The notes below the pieces were generated by a model that saw nothing but the letters and a program-made list of their open reading frames with translations, was not told where the DNA came from and searched no databases. Below, in pieces: positions 5,636 through 14,325 of a stretch of DNA of 46,717 nt. The stretch's first letter is position 1. Each line of letters starts with the position of its first letter. The DNA lies in IMG/VR virus record IMGVR_UViG_3300047552_000200, positions 1 through 46,717 of that record; one strand, given 5' to 3'. The translations under genes were made by a program, and so were the position numbers. The stretch is from a virus.

Positions 5636-7804
5636 GTGATTTTTAATCCAGTAGATTCTACTAAGATTCTGTCTCCTGTGCCAGATGGCCCAGAGCAGGA
5701 TAAGTTAACTCTTACACAATTATCGGAGAAACAACTTGCACTAAGTAATCTTGCTGGGTTTATTGATAGCAAATACCAAGCAGCTAAATCGGCTCGTAAC
5801 CCTAGTGAAATTCGCTGGATGAGAGCCTGGAAGCAGTTCAATGGTGAACCTTCTGAGATTGAGCGCATTGCTATCGCTGCGGCCAAGAAAAGAAATCCTA
5901 CCGCCTCTGATATTTTTATCAATATCACTAAGACTAAGGCACTTGCTGCCTATGGTCAAATCTGTGAAATCCTGTTTGGGGATGAAAGATTTCCCTTGAC
6001 TCTGGAAGCTACCCCAGAACCTGAGGGCATTCTCAAAGAAGCCTTCTTAGCTCCTGCTCAATTTCCCGATTCTACCCCAGATATATATGGGTATGAAGGC
6101 GATGGCCAGGAAATAGCTCCGGGTGCTACTTATTCTACCCTCTTAGGAGGTATCAAGGATAAAGTAGGGAAGTTCCTGGATGCTGGGCGTAAGCTCATTC
6201 CTGGGATTTCCCCAGATCCTGTCCAGATGCCACAGATTTCCCCTGCGGAAGAGTCTGCAAAGCGTCTGGATAAGGTAGTACAGGATCAATTAGCTGAGCA
6301 AAACGTAGGTGAAGCTGTCCGTGCTGCTGCTTTAGAGGCTGTTATCATGGGTACGGGGTGTCTTAAGCGCCCCCATACACATAGAGAAACACTGCATAAG
6401 TGGGTGAATGGAGATAATGGCATAGAGCATTCTGAGGAAGAGCGCCTTACTCCTAAGCCGGAGTTTGTTACTATCTGGAATATCTACCCAGATCCTGCTA
6501 TTAGACGAGCCAGGGGTGCGTCACATTGGATAGAACGCCATAGACTGAACCGTTTTGAGCTTAAAAAACTCATTAAACAGCCATTTTTCATCAAATCAGC
6601 CATAGAAAAGCTGCTGGAAAGCCCTGGAAACTACACAAAAGAGTGGTGGGAGTCTACAGGATCTCTTTCTGAGGTACAAGATGACTTTGGTACCACCGAA
6701 GAGTGGTTAGTTCTTGAGTATACCGGTTATGTTGAAAAAGAAATGCTGGAATATATTGATAGCATCACCGAAGAAGAGAAAAAAGCTCTCACAGATATAG
6801 TAAAAGTCAATATTTGGAAGTCTGGGGATCAGATTATCAAAGTTGTACTTAATCCCTTCGTAGCTGGCGGTGAAGATTACTACTTAGTGCCTTACGAAGA
6901 ACAGCCTAACTCTCCTTGGGGTAAAGGTCTTCCCGAGAATATGGAAGATTCCCAGGCTCTAATCAATGGCCACATGAGAATGGCCGCAGACAACCTTAAG
7001 TTTGCTGGTTCTGTGATGTTTGAGGTCAATGAGAACTACCTTGTTGCTGGACAAGATATGTCTATCTACAACGGTAAGATCTTTAGAACCAATGGTGGTC
7101 CTCCGGGACAAAGCATCTTTGCTATTACTACACCTAACGTAGCTAATTCCAATCTACAATTCGTAGATAAAGCTATGCAGATGGCGGAACAAAGCACAGG
7201 TCAACAAAGCGCAGCCTATGGACAGTATTCCACAGGACAAACTCGTACTGCATCTGGGCTATCTATGCTCATGCAAGCTGCATCTTTGACGATTAAAACT
7301 GTGATCAATAACTTTGATCAGTATCTCATTGAGCCTATGGGCCAAGCGTACTTCCATTGGAATATGCAATTTAACCAGGACATCAAAGAAATATACGGGG
7401 ATATCAAGATTGTAGCTAAGGGTACTGCTTCCTTGGTGCAAAAAGAAGTTCAATCTCAGCGACTGTTAACCCTGTTGCAGGTATCTGCCAATCCTATGGC
7501 GGCTCCCTTTGTTAACCTTGAGTATGTTCTTAAAGAGACAGTCAGAACTATGGGTCTTGACGCAGATAAGGCTGTCAATGATCCGGCTAAAGCAATGCTA
7601 TATGCAGAAATTATGGGGAAATTAAATAATGCGATTAACCAAGGCCCAAGCACAGGAGATGGTAGTTCTAACCCAGGGGGAGAACAAGGAAGCCCTCAAC
7701 AAGCTGGTGGAAGTCCTAACCCAAATGACGTTGCGGGAGGCAGTGGCGGCGCAATCCAACCTGGAGCAATCCAGAAACCTGGGCAAACTGGCTCTGCTGG
7801 CTAA
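5636..7804 (+). CDS. Portal protein (head-tail connector)
   Basis: This 722-residue protein forms the dodecameric DNA channel at the capsid vertex in tailed phages. It starts with GTG at 5636, preceded by AAAGG at 9 nt. The N-terminal helices (residues ~35-110) and the central Pro-Asp-Pro-Ala region (Trp-Asn-Ile-Tyr-Pro-Asp-Pro near 285) fit podovirus portals. So does the stretch Gly-Lys-Gly-Leu-Pro-Glu-Asn-Met-Glu-Asp-Ser-Gln (~427-438), followed by long helices with Gly/Ala/Ser/Thr. The C-terminus is a Gly/Pro-rich tail seen in this type of portal. Position after TerL and before scaffold and capsid agrees. The last 176 bp overlap another frame (7629-7853). Confidence 0.85.
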   Translation: MIFNPVDSTKILSPVPDGPEQDKLTLTQLSEKQLALSNLAGFIDSKYQAAKSARNPSEIRWMRAWKQFNGEPSEIERIAIAAAKKRNPTASDIFINITKTKALAAYGQICEILFGDERFPLTLEATPEPEGILKEAFLAPAQFPDSTPDIYGYEGDGQEIAPGATYSTLLGGIKDKVGKFLDAGRKLIPGISPDPVQMPQISPAEESAKRLDKVVQDQLAEQNVGEAVRAAALEAVIMGTGCLKRPHTHRETLHKWVNGDNGIEHSEEERLTPKPEFVTIWNIYPDPAIRRARGASHWIERHRLNRFELKKLIKQPFFIKSAIEKLLESPGNYTKEWWESTGSLSEVQDDFGTTEEWLVLEYTGYVEKEMLEYIDSITEEEKKALTDIVKVNIWKSGDQIIKVVLNPFVAGGEDYYLVPYEEQPNSPWGKGLPENMEDSQALINGHMRMAADNLKFAGSVMFEVNENYLVAGQDMSIYNGKIFRTNGGPPGQSIFAITTPNVANSNLQFVDKAMQMAEQSTGQQSAAYGQYSTGQTRTASGLSMLMQAASLTIKTVINNFDQYLIEPMGQAYFHWNMQFNQDIKEIYGDIKIVAKGTASLVQKEVQSQRLLTLLQVSANPMAAPFVNLEYVLKETVRTMGLDADKAVNDPAKAMLYAEIMGKLNNAINQGPSTGDGSSNPGGEQGSPQQAGGSPNPNDVAGGSGGAIQPGAIQKPGQTGSAG

Positions 7805-7853
7805 GCTCAAAGATATGCCACTCTGGATAGAGGAATCTTTAAAGGATGAATAA
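7629..7853 (+). CDS. Small helical protein overlapping the portal gene end
   Basis: This 74-residue protein starts within the 3' end of the portal gene with a good GGGGA site 9 nt before the ATG. It reads as an amphipathic, Leu/Glu/Lys/Gln-rich helix, unlike a random shadow frame, while the portal frame over the same DNA is a flexible Gly/Pro tail that could tolerate dual coding. It ends 8 bp into the next gene, giving an overlapping chain. I do not recognise the family. A virion assembly role is inferred from location. Confidence 0.65.
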   Translation: MRLTKAQAQEMVVLTQGENKEALNKLVEVLTQMTLREAVAAQSNLEQSRNLGKLALLAKLKDMPLWIEESLKDE

Positions 7854-8967
7854 TGTCATGCAGCCACTGCCGGTAATGAATGTTCCTACTGCTCCCCAAA
7901 TAGCTATGCAATACCCTGTCGGAGGGTCTATTATGAACCTCAACCAAGGCAGTCAAGTTAATGCTACCGGCCAAGCCCAGGATAGCGGCGGCTTTAATTT
8001 TCTCAGTAATACCCCCTCTAATCCTCTGTCAACTGGTACTGTGTTTAATCCTGGCACGGCAGCGGCAGTAGATCAGTTCGGTAATAGTGCTTTTGGTATA
8101 GGTAAATTAGCAGAGGTTCCTGGGCCTAGCCTCCCAGGTGCAATGGGGCCAGCTCCTAACGGAGTAGGTGTCGAAGGTGGTTTATCTAGTAATTTTTCCG
8201 GGGCTAATCTTGCTGCGGGAGCTATTGGTGGCTTTGCTGCTAATAAAGTCTTCGGTGGCGGTATCGGAACTAATATTGGCTCCACCATAGGTGGTATCGC
8301 AGGCTCCTTTGGTGGCCCTATCGGCACTGCTATTGGTAGTTTTATCGGAGGTGGTATTGGTTCTATGTTCGGTAAGAAAAAGCCAAGTAATCGCCTCCAG
8401 GTAGGGGGTATTAATATGGCTACTGGGCAATATGATGCTGAAGGTTCTAAACTATTTTCCCAGAAAGATAATAAATTCTCAGAAGCCAATGCGCGTGTAA
8501 GAGATGCCTACTCTATGGCTACTGCTGATATGGTTAAATATCTCAGAGAAAGCGACGCCACCCCCAAAGAAGAGGTCGGTAACTTAGTTATCAGAGTAGG
8601 AGATAGGTCTGGGTATGACTATTTCTTTGAGAAAACTCCTACATCGAATGCTACTCAAGATTTTAGAGGATCCCAGAGAAATGCGGAACTAATGAACATG
8701 CAAGATTCTGAAAGAAATATCCAAAGTTTTGGCAAAGATGCTAACGCCTTTGGTGAAGGTCTTCAAAACGGAGTTCTCAGTAAATTTAATGCTACCCCGG
8801 AACAACTTGATCAGGCAAAGAAAATCTTCGCGGCTAAGGTGAATGAACTTAGTGCTGCCCAAGGTGGTGGAGGCAATCTTAGTATGCCTATTCCTATGGT
8901 GGCCCCTAAGCGCACATTTGACGAGTTCATGCAACAAAAGAAATCCCAAGAAGTGAGTAAAGTATAA
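7846..8967 (+). CDS. Glycine-zipper virion protein
   Basis: This 373-residue protein overlaps the preceding gene by 8 bp. Residues ~120-180 form a long glycine-zipper/hydrophobic segment (repeated Gly-x-x-Gly with Ile, Phe, Ala), ending in Gly-Lys-Lys-Lys. Such segments insert into or associate with membranes. The N-terminal ~120 residues are Pro/Asn/Gly-rich and low in complexity; the C-terminal half is soluble and helical. Placed between portal and scaffold, it may be an ejection or minor head protein that helps DNA cross the cell envelope. That role is inference. Confidence 0.7.
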   Translation: MNNVMQPLPVMNVPTAPQIAMQYPVGGSIMNLNQGSQVNATGQAQDSGGFNFLSNTPSNPLSTGTVFNPGTAAAVDQFGNSAFGIGKLAEVPGPSLPGAMGPAPNGVGVEGGLSSNFSGANLAAGAIGGFAANKVFGGGIGTNIGSTIGGIAGSFGGPIGTAIGSFIGGGIGSMFGKKKPSNRLQVGGINMATGQYDAEGSKLFSQKDNKFSEANARVRDAYSMATADMVKYLRESDATPKEEVGNLVIRVGDRSGYDYFFEKTPTSNATQDFRGSQRNAELMNMQDSERNIQSFGKDANAFGEGLQNGVLSKFNATPEQLDQAKKIFAAKVNELSAAQGGGGNLSMPIPMVAPKRTFDEFMQQKKSQEVSKV

Positions 8968-9392
8968 TGCCTATTATGAATCCAGAAGCAACACAAGAAA
9001 AGCCTATGCCGCAAGAAGGCGCAGTCGCTCCACGAGGTCAAGATCCTATGATGGAAGAGGATGATGGCGTAGATGATGAAGAGTATGGCGCAGATATTAT
9101 GGCTAACTTGGAGGCACATCTGAACTCTCTCCCAGATGAACAAAAAGCATTTCTAAGTGAATACGCCACGACACCCGAAGGAGCAACTATGCTCGGGATT
9201 GTCAATGGTAAAGAGGTCTATGATTACTTCGCTAAGTATATAGATCCCAGTAAGAGTTTGACGGTGACTAAGGCAACTCAGCAACCGTCCCCCGCCCAAG
9301 GTCAACAACCTCCGGCACAACCCCAACCTCAGCAACCTGCTCCCCAGGCTCAGCCCCAAGCTGCTCCCCAAGGGCAAGTTATGAGAATGTAA
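8967..9392 (+). CDS. Small acidic protein with a Pro/Gln-rich tail
   Basis: This 141-residue protein starts on the last base of the previous gene's stop (TAATG). It has an acidic N-terminal third (Asp-Asp-Gly-Val-Asp-Asp-Glu-Glu), a helical middle, and a C-terminal ~40 residues almost entirely of Pro, Gln and Ala in short repeats. I do not recognise it. Its location just before the scaffold gene suggests a head-assembly accessory protein. Confidence 0.7.
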   Translation: MPIMNPEATQEKPMPQEGAVAPRGQDPMMEEDDGVDDEEYGADIMANLEAHLNSLPDEQKAFLSEYATTPEGATMLGIVNGKEVYDYFAKYIDPSKSLTVTKATQQPSPAQGQQPPAQPQPQQPAPQAQPQAAPQGQVMRM

Positions 9393-9396
9393 AGCA

Positions 9397-9472
9397 AGGC
9401 TACTTCCCTCTGGGAACCCCTAGAAGTAAGTCTCAGGCTACTTTACTTTAGTAAACCCCTGTAGAAAGATAA
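9397..9472 (+). repeat. Tandem pair of 38-bp hairpin units upstream of the scaffold gene
   Basis: Two adjacent units (9397-9434 and 9435-9472) both begin AGGCTACTT, then form a 5-bp stem-loop, then CCCCT. The stems differ in sequence but stay paired: TTCCC/GGGAA in the first and TTTAC/GTAAA in the second. This covariation suggests an RNA structure. It occupies the leader of the scaffold gene, whose ATG is at 9476. Confidence 0.6.
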
Positions 9473-9475
9473 CAA

Positions 9476-10330
9476 ATGACTGATAATAACGGTGCAACTA
9501 ATGCAGGTCAGGCTCTGGGCTATACCTCAGCAAACCTGACCTACAAACAAATGACCCCTGTGAATCTGGTTGATCCTAGGACCGGTGCACAGGAAAACCC
9601 CACGGATACTCCAAGTAATGCCCCCGACCCGGCCACGCAGAACAAAGACCCCAAAGGTGATGAAACCTGGGAAAAACGATACGCAGACCTCCGTTCTTAC
9701 ACGGATAAGCGACTAGACGCTCTTGTAGAACAGAACAAAACCTTGTTGGAGAAATTAGCGGAAAAAGACCGTGAGATTACCCAAGTTAAATCTGCTAAGC
9801 GAGAACTTCCTGCCTCAGAAGATGAACTCAAAGAGTTTTCCGAAAGCTACCCTGTCTGGGATAGAATTATTGAAGCGAAAGCTATGAAGCTCAGCCAAGG
9901 AGAAGTAGACGCTCTGAGGGCAGAGGTAGAAGCCTTAAGAACCCAACTTAAAGAAGAGAAAACTGAGAAGGCGAAAGCTAAGCTCAAAGATCTTCACCCA
10001 GATTGGGAAAAACTTGAGAAAGATCCCGTATTCAATTCATGGTTTGCAGAACAACCGGAAGGTGTAAAAAACCTTATTCGCAGTTCTGATATTTATGAGA
10101 TTGCTCGCGGCTTAGACCTATTTAAAAAAGAGATAGGTATAAAGACTAAGAGGGAGCGGGATTTGGAAGCAAGTCTAGCCGTTAAAGCAGATGCTGGCGT
10201 AGTACCAGAAGAAAATAAACCGAAGATCTGGACTACCTCTGAGATCAAAAAGCTAAGTCCTCGTGAATATGAGAAACTGGCTGATGAGATTAACAAAGCT
10301 ATGCGTGAAGGTCGTATCAGACAATCTTAA
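9476..10330 (+). CDS. Capsid scaffolding protein
   Basis: This 284-residue protein has a disordered, Pro/Asn-rich N-terminus, a long charged coiled coil (~60-180, heavy in Glu, Lys and Leu) and a basic helical C-terminus (Ile-Asn-Lys-Ala-Met-Arg-Glu-Gly-Arg). This is the usual layout of podovirus scaffolding proteins, which template prohead assembly and then leave. It lies directly upstream of the major capsid gene. Its leader carries the tandem hairpins at 9397-9472 and no strong Shine-Dalgarno (AAAGATAAC). Confidence 0.8.
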   Translation: MTDNNGATNAGQALGYTSANLTYKQMTPVNLVDPRTGAQENPTDTPSNAPDPATQNKDPKGDETWEKRYADLRSYTDKRLDALVEQNKTLLEKLAEKDREITQVKSAKRELPASEDELKEFSESYPVWDRIIEAKAMKLSQGEVDALRAEVEALRTQLKEEKTEKAKAKLKDLHPDWEKLEKDPVFNSWFAEQPEGVKNLIRSSDIYEIARGLDLFKKEIGIKTKRERDLEASLAVKADAGVVPEENKPKIWTTSEIKKLSPREYEKLADEINKAMREGRIRQS

Positions 10331-10368
10331 ACAAACATTAACAAACAACACTAATTGGAGAATATAAT

Positions 10369-11283
10369 ATGGCTTTTACTAGCTCTGCTGGTTACGGCAA
10401 TCTTCCTAATGGTGTATTCGTACCCGAAATTTTCTCTCAGAATGTTATCCTGCAATTCCGCAGAGTGGGCATTGTCTCGGACATCACGAATACCGACTAT
10501 TACGGCGAAATCAAAAATAAAGGCGACACTGTTCGCATCCTTGTTGAACCTGATGTAACTGTCAGTGACTACACCCGTGGTCTTGAAGTTGTAGACCAGG
10601 ATCTCGAAGATGCAGAGATCACGCTGACTGTTGACCAAGCGAAATACTACTCTTTCGTTCTGGACGACCTCGAAGTTCAACAAGCTCATGTAGACTATGC
10701 TTCGCTGTGCGCTAACCGTGCTGCTTACAACCTCAACAATACCTACGAACAGAACGTCCTGGCTGCAATGTATGCTGGTATTGCTTCTGGTAACGTAGAA
10801 GGTACGACTGGCGCACCTAAGGCTATCGGCTTTGATGCTGCCTCGGATGACTACACCCCGCTGGAAGCTATTAATGCTCTTGCTCGTATCCTTGACCTGG
10901 ATGATGTTCCTAATGACGGTAATCGCTTCCTCGTAGCTAATCCATACTTCTTCGAGATGCTCCGTAAGGAAGATTCTAAGCTGATAGATGCTGGAGTTAT
11001 GGGTGATAGCGGCTCTATCCTGAAACGTCCTATGGGCTACCAAGGTATGACTCTCTCCGGTATCCGCCTGTACCAATCCAACAACGCTGTAACGGATACG
11101 TCCAAAGCAGTACTCCTGGCTGGTCACAAAGCTGCTACTGCTACTGCTGCTACCTTGGTTAAAGCCGAGAATGTACGCATGGAGAAGAAATTCGGTGAGC
11201 GCCACAAGGGTCTCATGGTATTCGGGCGCAAAGTTATTCGTAGCAATGCTCTTGCTGCCATGATCACTGATATTACGGCATAA
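10369..11283 (+). CDS. Major capsid protein, HK97-fold type
   Basis: This 304-residue protein has a strong ribosome site (TTGGAG) before its ATG. The N-terminal Val-Phe-Val-Pro-Glu-Ile-Phe-Ser, the Gly-Asp-Thr-Val-Arg-Ile strand, and the helix with Asp-x-Val-Pro-x-Asp-Gly-Asn-Arg-Phe-Leu-Val fit the HK97-like coat proteins of podoviruses of this size. Codons look cleaner and more C-ending than in neighbours, as expected of a highly expressed gene. A terminator-like hairpin follows one gene later, at 11791-11810. Confidence 0.88.
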   Translation: MAFTSSAGYGNLPNGVFVPEIFSQNVILQFRRVGIVSDITNTDYYGEIKNKGDTVRILVEPDVTVSDYTRGLEVVDQDLEDAEITLTVDQAKYYSFVLDDLEVQQAHVDYASLCANRAAYNLNNTYEQNVLAAMYAGIASGNVEGTTGAPKAIGFDAASDDYTPLEAINALARILDLDDVPNDGNRFLVANPYFFEMLRKEDSKLIDAGVMGDSGSILKRPMGYQGMTLSGIRLYQSNNAVTDTSKAVLLAGHKAATATAATLVKAENVRMEKKFGERHKGLMVFGRKVIRSNALAAMITDITA

Positions 11284-11296
11284 GGAGAAATAAACT

Positions 11297-11773
11297 ATGG
11301 CTAACCAAACTACTCTCGCTAAAGGCGGTTCTACCGTACCTGTAGCAACCCAAACCCTGACTCGTTGGGATCATGAGATCGACATTGCAGATGCTGCTGG
11401 TACTGTTACCACCGGCGGTTACACTGTCGTCCTCAATATTCCTGCGGATACCTATGTTACACTTGAACAAGTGGAAGTTGTCACGGCTCTTGACCTTGAT
11501 AGTGGAGCTTCGGATCGTGTGGATATTGGTGACTCCGCAGATGATGATGAATGGGTAAGCAATGCTACCACGCTCACGGCGGGTACTAACCTTACTCTGC
11601 TCAAAGTCAATGGCACCCCAGGTAACGTATACACCGCTGCTGATACCATCCGTCTTAAATTGACTGGTGATAAGCTGGCTGGCGGTACTGCTAACGCTAC
11701 TGGTAAACTGCGTTTCGTAGGTACTATTATGTCCACGGCTCGCAACGCTATGGCGGCTACATTTACTCCGTAG
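11297..11773 (+). CDS. Putative capsid decoration or head protein
   Basis: This 158-residue protein has AAGGAG 9 nt before the ATG. It is Thr/Ala/Val/Asp-rich with alternating beta-strand patterns and few charged helices. Its position right after the capsid gene and before the transcription terminator suggests it is made in large amounts as a decoration or head-associated beta protein. I see no diagnostic motif. Confidence 0.65.
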   Translation: MANQTTLAKGGSTVPVATQTLTRWDHEIDIADAAGTVTTGGYTVVLNIPADTYVTLEQVEVVTALDLDSGASDRVDIGDSADDDEWVSNATTLTAGTNLTLLKVNGTPGNVYTAADTIRLKLTGDKLAGGTANATGKLRFVGTIMSTARNAMAATFTP

Positions 11774-11790
11774 TCTGCCCCAACTTGGTT

Positions 11791-11817
11791 GAGGGGGCGC
11801 AAGCCCCCTCTTCCCTC
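11791..11817 (+). terminator. Putative intrinsic terminator after the capsid genes
   Basis: An 8-bp perfect GC-rich stem, GAGGGGGC/GCCCCCTC, is closed by a GCAA tetraloop (11791-11810). It is followed by a pyrimidine tract (TTCCCTC) that is weaker than a pure T run. Its place after the capsid cluster parallels partial terminators of T7-like phages, which let capsid transcripts exceed tail transcripts. Confidence 0.7.
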
Positions 11818-11847
11818 TTCCTCTGTTAACTTCTCCAGAAATATACA

Positions 11848-12759
11848 ATGGCAATCACATACCTAGATCTAACTAACAGAGTTCTCAAAGCATTGAACGA
11901 AGTTGTGCTCACTTCTTCTACCTTTGCTTCAGCTACCGGCTTTCATGCCGATGTCAAAGACGCTATTAATGTAGCTATCGTAGATGTATACACAGAGGAA
12001 CAAAATGAGTGGCCATTTGCCTGGGCCGAGGTAACTTTACCTACAGTAATAGGCACACAGAAATACACATTGGATTCCACTGTCACAACCGTTGACTGGG
12101 ATTCTTTCCGGCTGCAAAAGCCACAAGTTACTATCTCTTCTTTGACACAGACTGCTGGCACAGCCACTGCTGCTACTTCCTCTGTGCATTACCTTTTAGT
12201 CGGTGATACTGTGGCTATCTATGGCGCAGATCAAGATGACTACGTAGGTACTTTTACCGTAGTTACTGTTCCTACAACTACCTCCTTCACATTTGTCGTA
12301 GACAGTACGGCTACGTCTCCGGCCACAGGTACAATATATTGTTATCCCCCCTTCGCGGAGCGTAAATTGCCTTGGGTATCCTATGACGCATATCGTAGAG
12401 ATAGTCTTGAGACCGATAGAGAAGTAATAAACCCGGATACCTATTCTGCTCCAGAGTTCGTAGTTAGAACCTTAGATAATAACATATTGTTGTCTGGGAA
12501 GCCGGATAGGGTGTACCCAATAGTATATGAGGGTTTCTTAGTACCATCTAAGTTAACTGCATACACAGATACGATCTCCGTCGCAAGTAAATATGAAATT
12601 TTAGTAGAGCAACTCATCGTAGATAAAGCTCTGCACTATGCTTATATGTTCCGGGACAACCTTGAACAGGCTAACTTCGTAGAAGACAGATACAGAGCCA
12701 ATGTAAATAAAGTCCGTAGGATGCTGATTCCCCAGGATACCTATATGCGCCATGAATAG
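11848..12759 (+). CDS. Head-tail adaptor / tail tubular protein A-like
   Basis: This 303-residue protein starts Ile-Thr-Tyr-Leu-Asp-Leu-Thr-Asn-Arg-Val-Leu-Lys. It has early helices with Ala-Ile-Asn-Val-Ala-Ile-Val-Asp-Val and Glu-Trp-Pro-Phe-Ala-Trp, a pattern typical of gp4/gp11-type podovirus adaptors that sit under the portal. The middle (~85-175) is a Thr/Val/Ala-rich beta insert, possibly Ig-like, and the C-terminus returns to helices ending in Arg-Arg-Met. Gene order between capsid and nozzle supports the call. Confidence 0.75.
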   Translation: MAITYLDLTNRVLKALNEVVLTSSTFASATGFHADVKDAINVAIVDVYTEEQNEWPFAWAEVTLPTVIGTQKYTLDSTVTTVDWDSFRLQKPQVTISSLTQTAGTATAATSSVHYLLVGDTVAIYGADQDDYVGTFTVVTVPTTTSFTFVVDSTATSPATGTIYCYPPFAERKLPWVSYDAYRRDSLETDREVINPDTYSAPEFVVRTLDNNILLSGKPDRVYPIVYEGFLVPSKLTAYTDTISVASKYEILVEQLIVDKALHYAYMFRDNLEQANFVEDRYRANVNKVRRMLIPQDTYMRHE

Positions 12760-12773
12760 CCAGGATATATTAC

Positions 12774-14309
12774 ATGACAGATAGATGGGATAATTTTCCT
12801 GTAAGTTGCAAGGGCGGCTTACGACTAGACCTAGAAAAGTTGCTACAAGGGACAAACTTCCCAGGTACGGCTACTGTATTACAAAACTACGAAGTATCTA
12901 TTAATGGTGGTTATGAACGTATTAAAGGATTTTCTAAGTATAGTTCAACCGTAGTACCTGGATCTGGGGCTATTTTGGCTGTGAAACCTGCTCTAGGTGG
13001 GGTTTTTGCTGTCAGAAAAACCTCTACAGATAATGCTTTGTATTATTCAACTGGTACTGGCTGGGGGTCGATCCTCAATACCACGGCGAGAACTGGCTCA
13101 CCTACCAAGGCTAGAATTATAAAATATAATATTACTGCACCTGCCATTATCGTCACAGATGGTGTAAATCCTGCCGGAAAATTTGATGGCACTACTTACA
13201 CACATATCAATGGTACTGGTGCTCCTACGGCACCTAAATACGCAGAGCCGTATAAGGATAGGATAGCCCTAGCTCCCGGATCAACTTCGTCTTCTTTTGT
13301 ACTCACAGCCCCTACCTCAGATACTGATTGTGATGCTGCTAATGGAGCCATAGAGATAAATGTCTCAGACACTATTACTGGTATTAAGACATTCCGAGAA
13401 GATTTGTATATCTTTTGTACTAATTCTATTCATAGATTAGAAGGTGCCACAACAGAAACCTTCTTGGTATCTGATGTGTCTAAGAATATAGGTTGCCTCG
13501 GTCATGATACTATCCAGGAGATCGGCGGTGACGTAATATTCCTATCACAGTCTGGGTTACGCTCCCTAGCTGCCACAGAAAGGTTCGACGACTTAGAATT
13601 AGGTGTTGTATCTAAGGGTATACGCCCTCTGCTGGTAACTCAATTATCTCTGGGTGAAACTGCATATTCTTCTTGTGTAATACCTTCCAAGAATCAATAC
13701 AGATTATTCATTTATAATTCCAGCATATCCACCAGCTCTACTATCAACTTTATAGGTACTTTGACAGATAATCCAGTTGATCCCCATGGGAATTATGAAT
13801 GGTCTACGCTCGTAGGGCTTAAAGCCTTCTGTGCCGCAAATCTATATGATGCTTCTACTGAGGTTGCTGTGTTCTCTAATGGCACGGATGACTATGTATA
13901 TTTAATGGAGTCTGGGAATAGTTTCAATGGATCTAATATATCTTATATATTCAGAACCCCGTTCATGACTCTGAACAATGCTACTCTACGCAAAGTTATG
14001 CAGAAAGTGGACATATACACACAGGTATCTGGGGATATAAATATAAACTGCCAATTAGTATTCGATAATGCTAACACAGGTGTCCAACAACCTAGTGCAA
14101 TACCTATAACCCAGCTTGGTGGGGTATCCTTCTATGGTACCGCTATCTATGGCACAAGCCTATACTCTGCGGTTATTTTCCCCATATTCAAAAAAAATCT
14201 AATCGGTTCATGTTTTACTGTGGCCTTTAATTTCTCAGGATCAGACACTAATCCTCCGCATAGGATTGATAGCCTGGATATTACCTTCGCCCTGAAGACA
14301 AGACGTTAA
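12774..14309 (+). CDS. Tail hub / nozzle protein, P22 gp10-like
   Basis: This 511-residue protein opens with Pro-Val-Ser-Cys-Lys-Gly-Gly-Leu and Asn-Tyr-Glu-Val-Ser-Ile-Asn-Gly-Gly-Tyr-Glu-Arg-Ile-Lys-Gly-Phe. I associate this with podovirus tail stabilisation or tubular-B type proteins built as beta-propellers. Repeated short beta segments with Gly, Asn, Thr and Tyr run through the chain. It probably plugs and extends the short tail. It directly follows the adaptor gene. The family assignment is by motif and context only. Confidence 0.7.
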   Translation: MTDRWDNFPVSCKGGLRLDLEKLLQGTNFPGTATVLQNYEVSINGGYERIKGFSKYSSTVVPGSGAILAVKPALGGVFAVRKTSTDNALYYSTGTGWGSILNTTARTGSPTKARIIKYNITAPAIIVTDGVNPAGKFDGTTYTHINGTGAPTAPKYAEPYKDRIALAPGSTSSSFVLTAPTSDTDCDAANGAIEINVSDTITGIKTFREDLYIFCTNSIHRLEGATTETFLVSDVSKNIGCLGHDTIQEIGGDVIFLSQSGLRSLAATERFDDLELGVVSKGIRPLLVTQLSLGETAYSSCVIPSKNQYRLFIYNSSISTSSTINFIGTLTDNPVDPHGNYEWSTLVGLKAFCAANLYDASTEVAVFSNGTDDYVYLMESGNSFNGSNISYIFRTPFMTLNNATLRKVMQKVDIYTQVSGDININCQLVFDNANTGVQQPSAIPITQLGGVSFYGTAIYGTSLYSAVIFPIFKKNLIGSCFTVAFNFSGSDTNPPHRIDSLDITFALKTRR

Positions 14310-14325
14310 ACATAGGAATTAATAC

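Noticed and set aside
8073-8489. 138-codon antisense frame, Pro-rich
   Set aside because: It mirrors the glycine zipper of the sense gene; glycine codons read as proline in reverse. No ribosome site or domain.
10351-11205. 284-codon antisense frame across the capsid gene
   Set aside because: It is long but Ser-rich and motif-free, opposite a highly expressed structural gene with regular codon use. It has none of the HNH-type evidence seen at 3663-4310.
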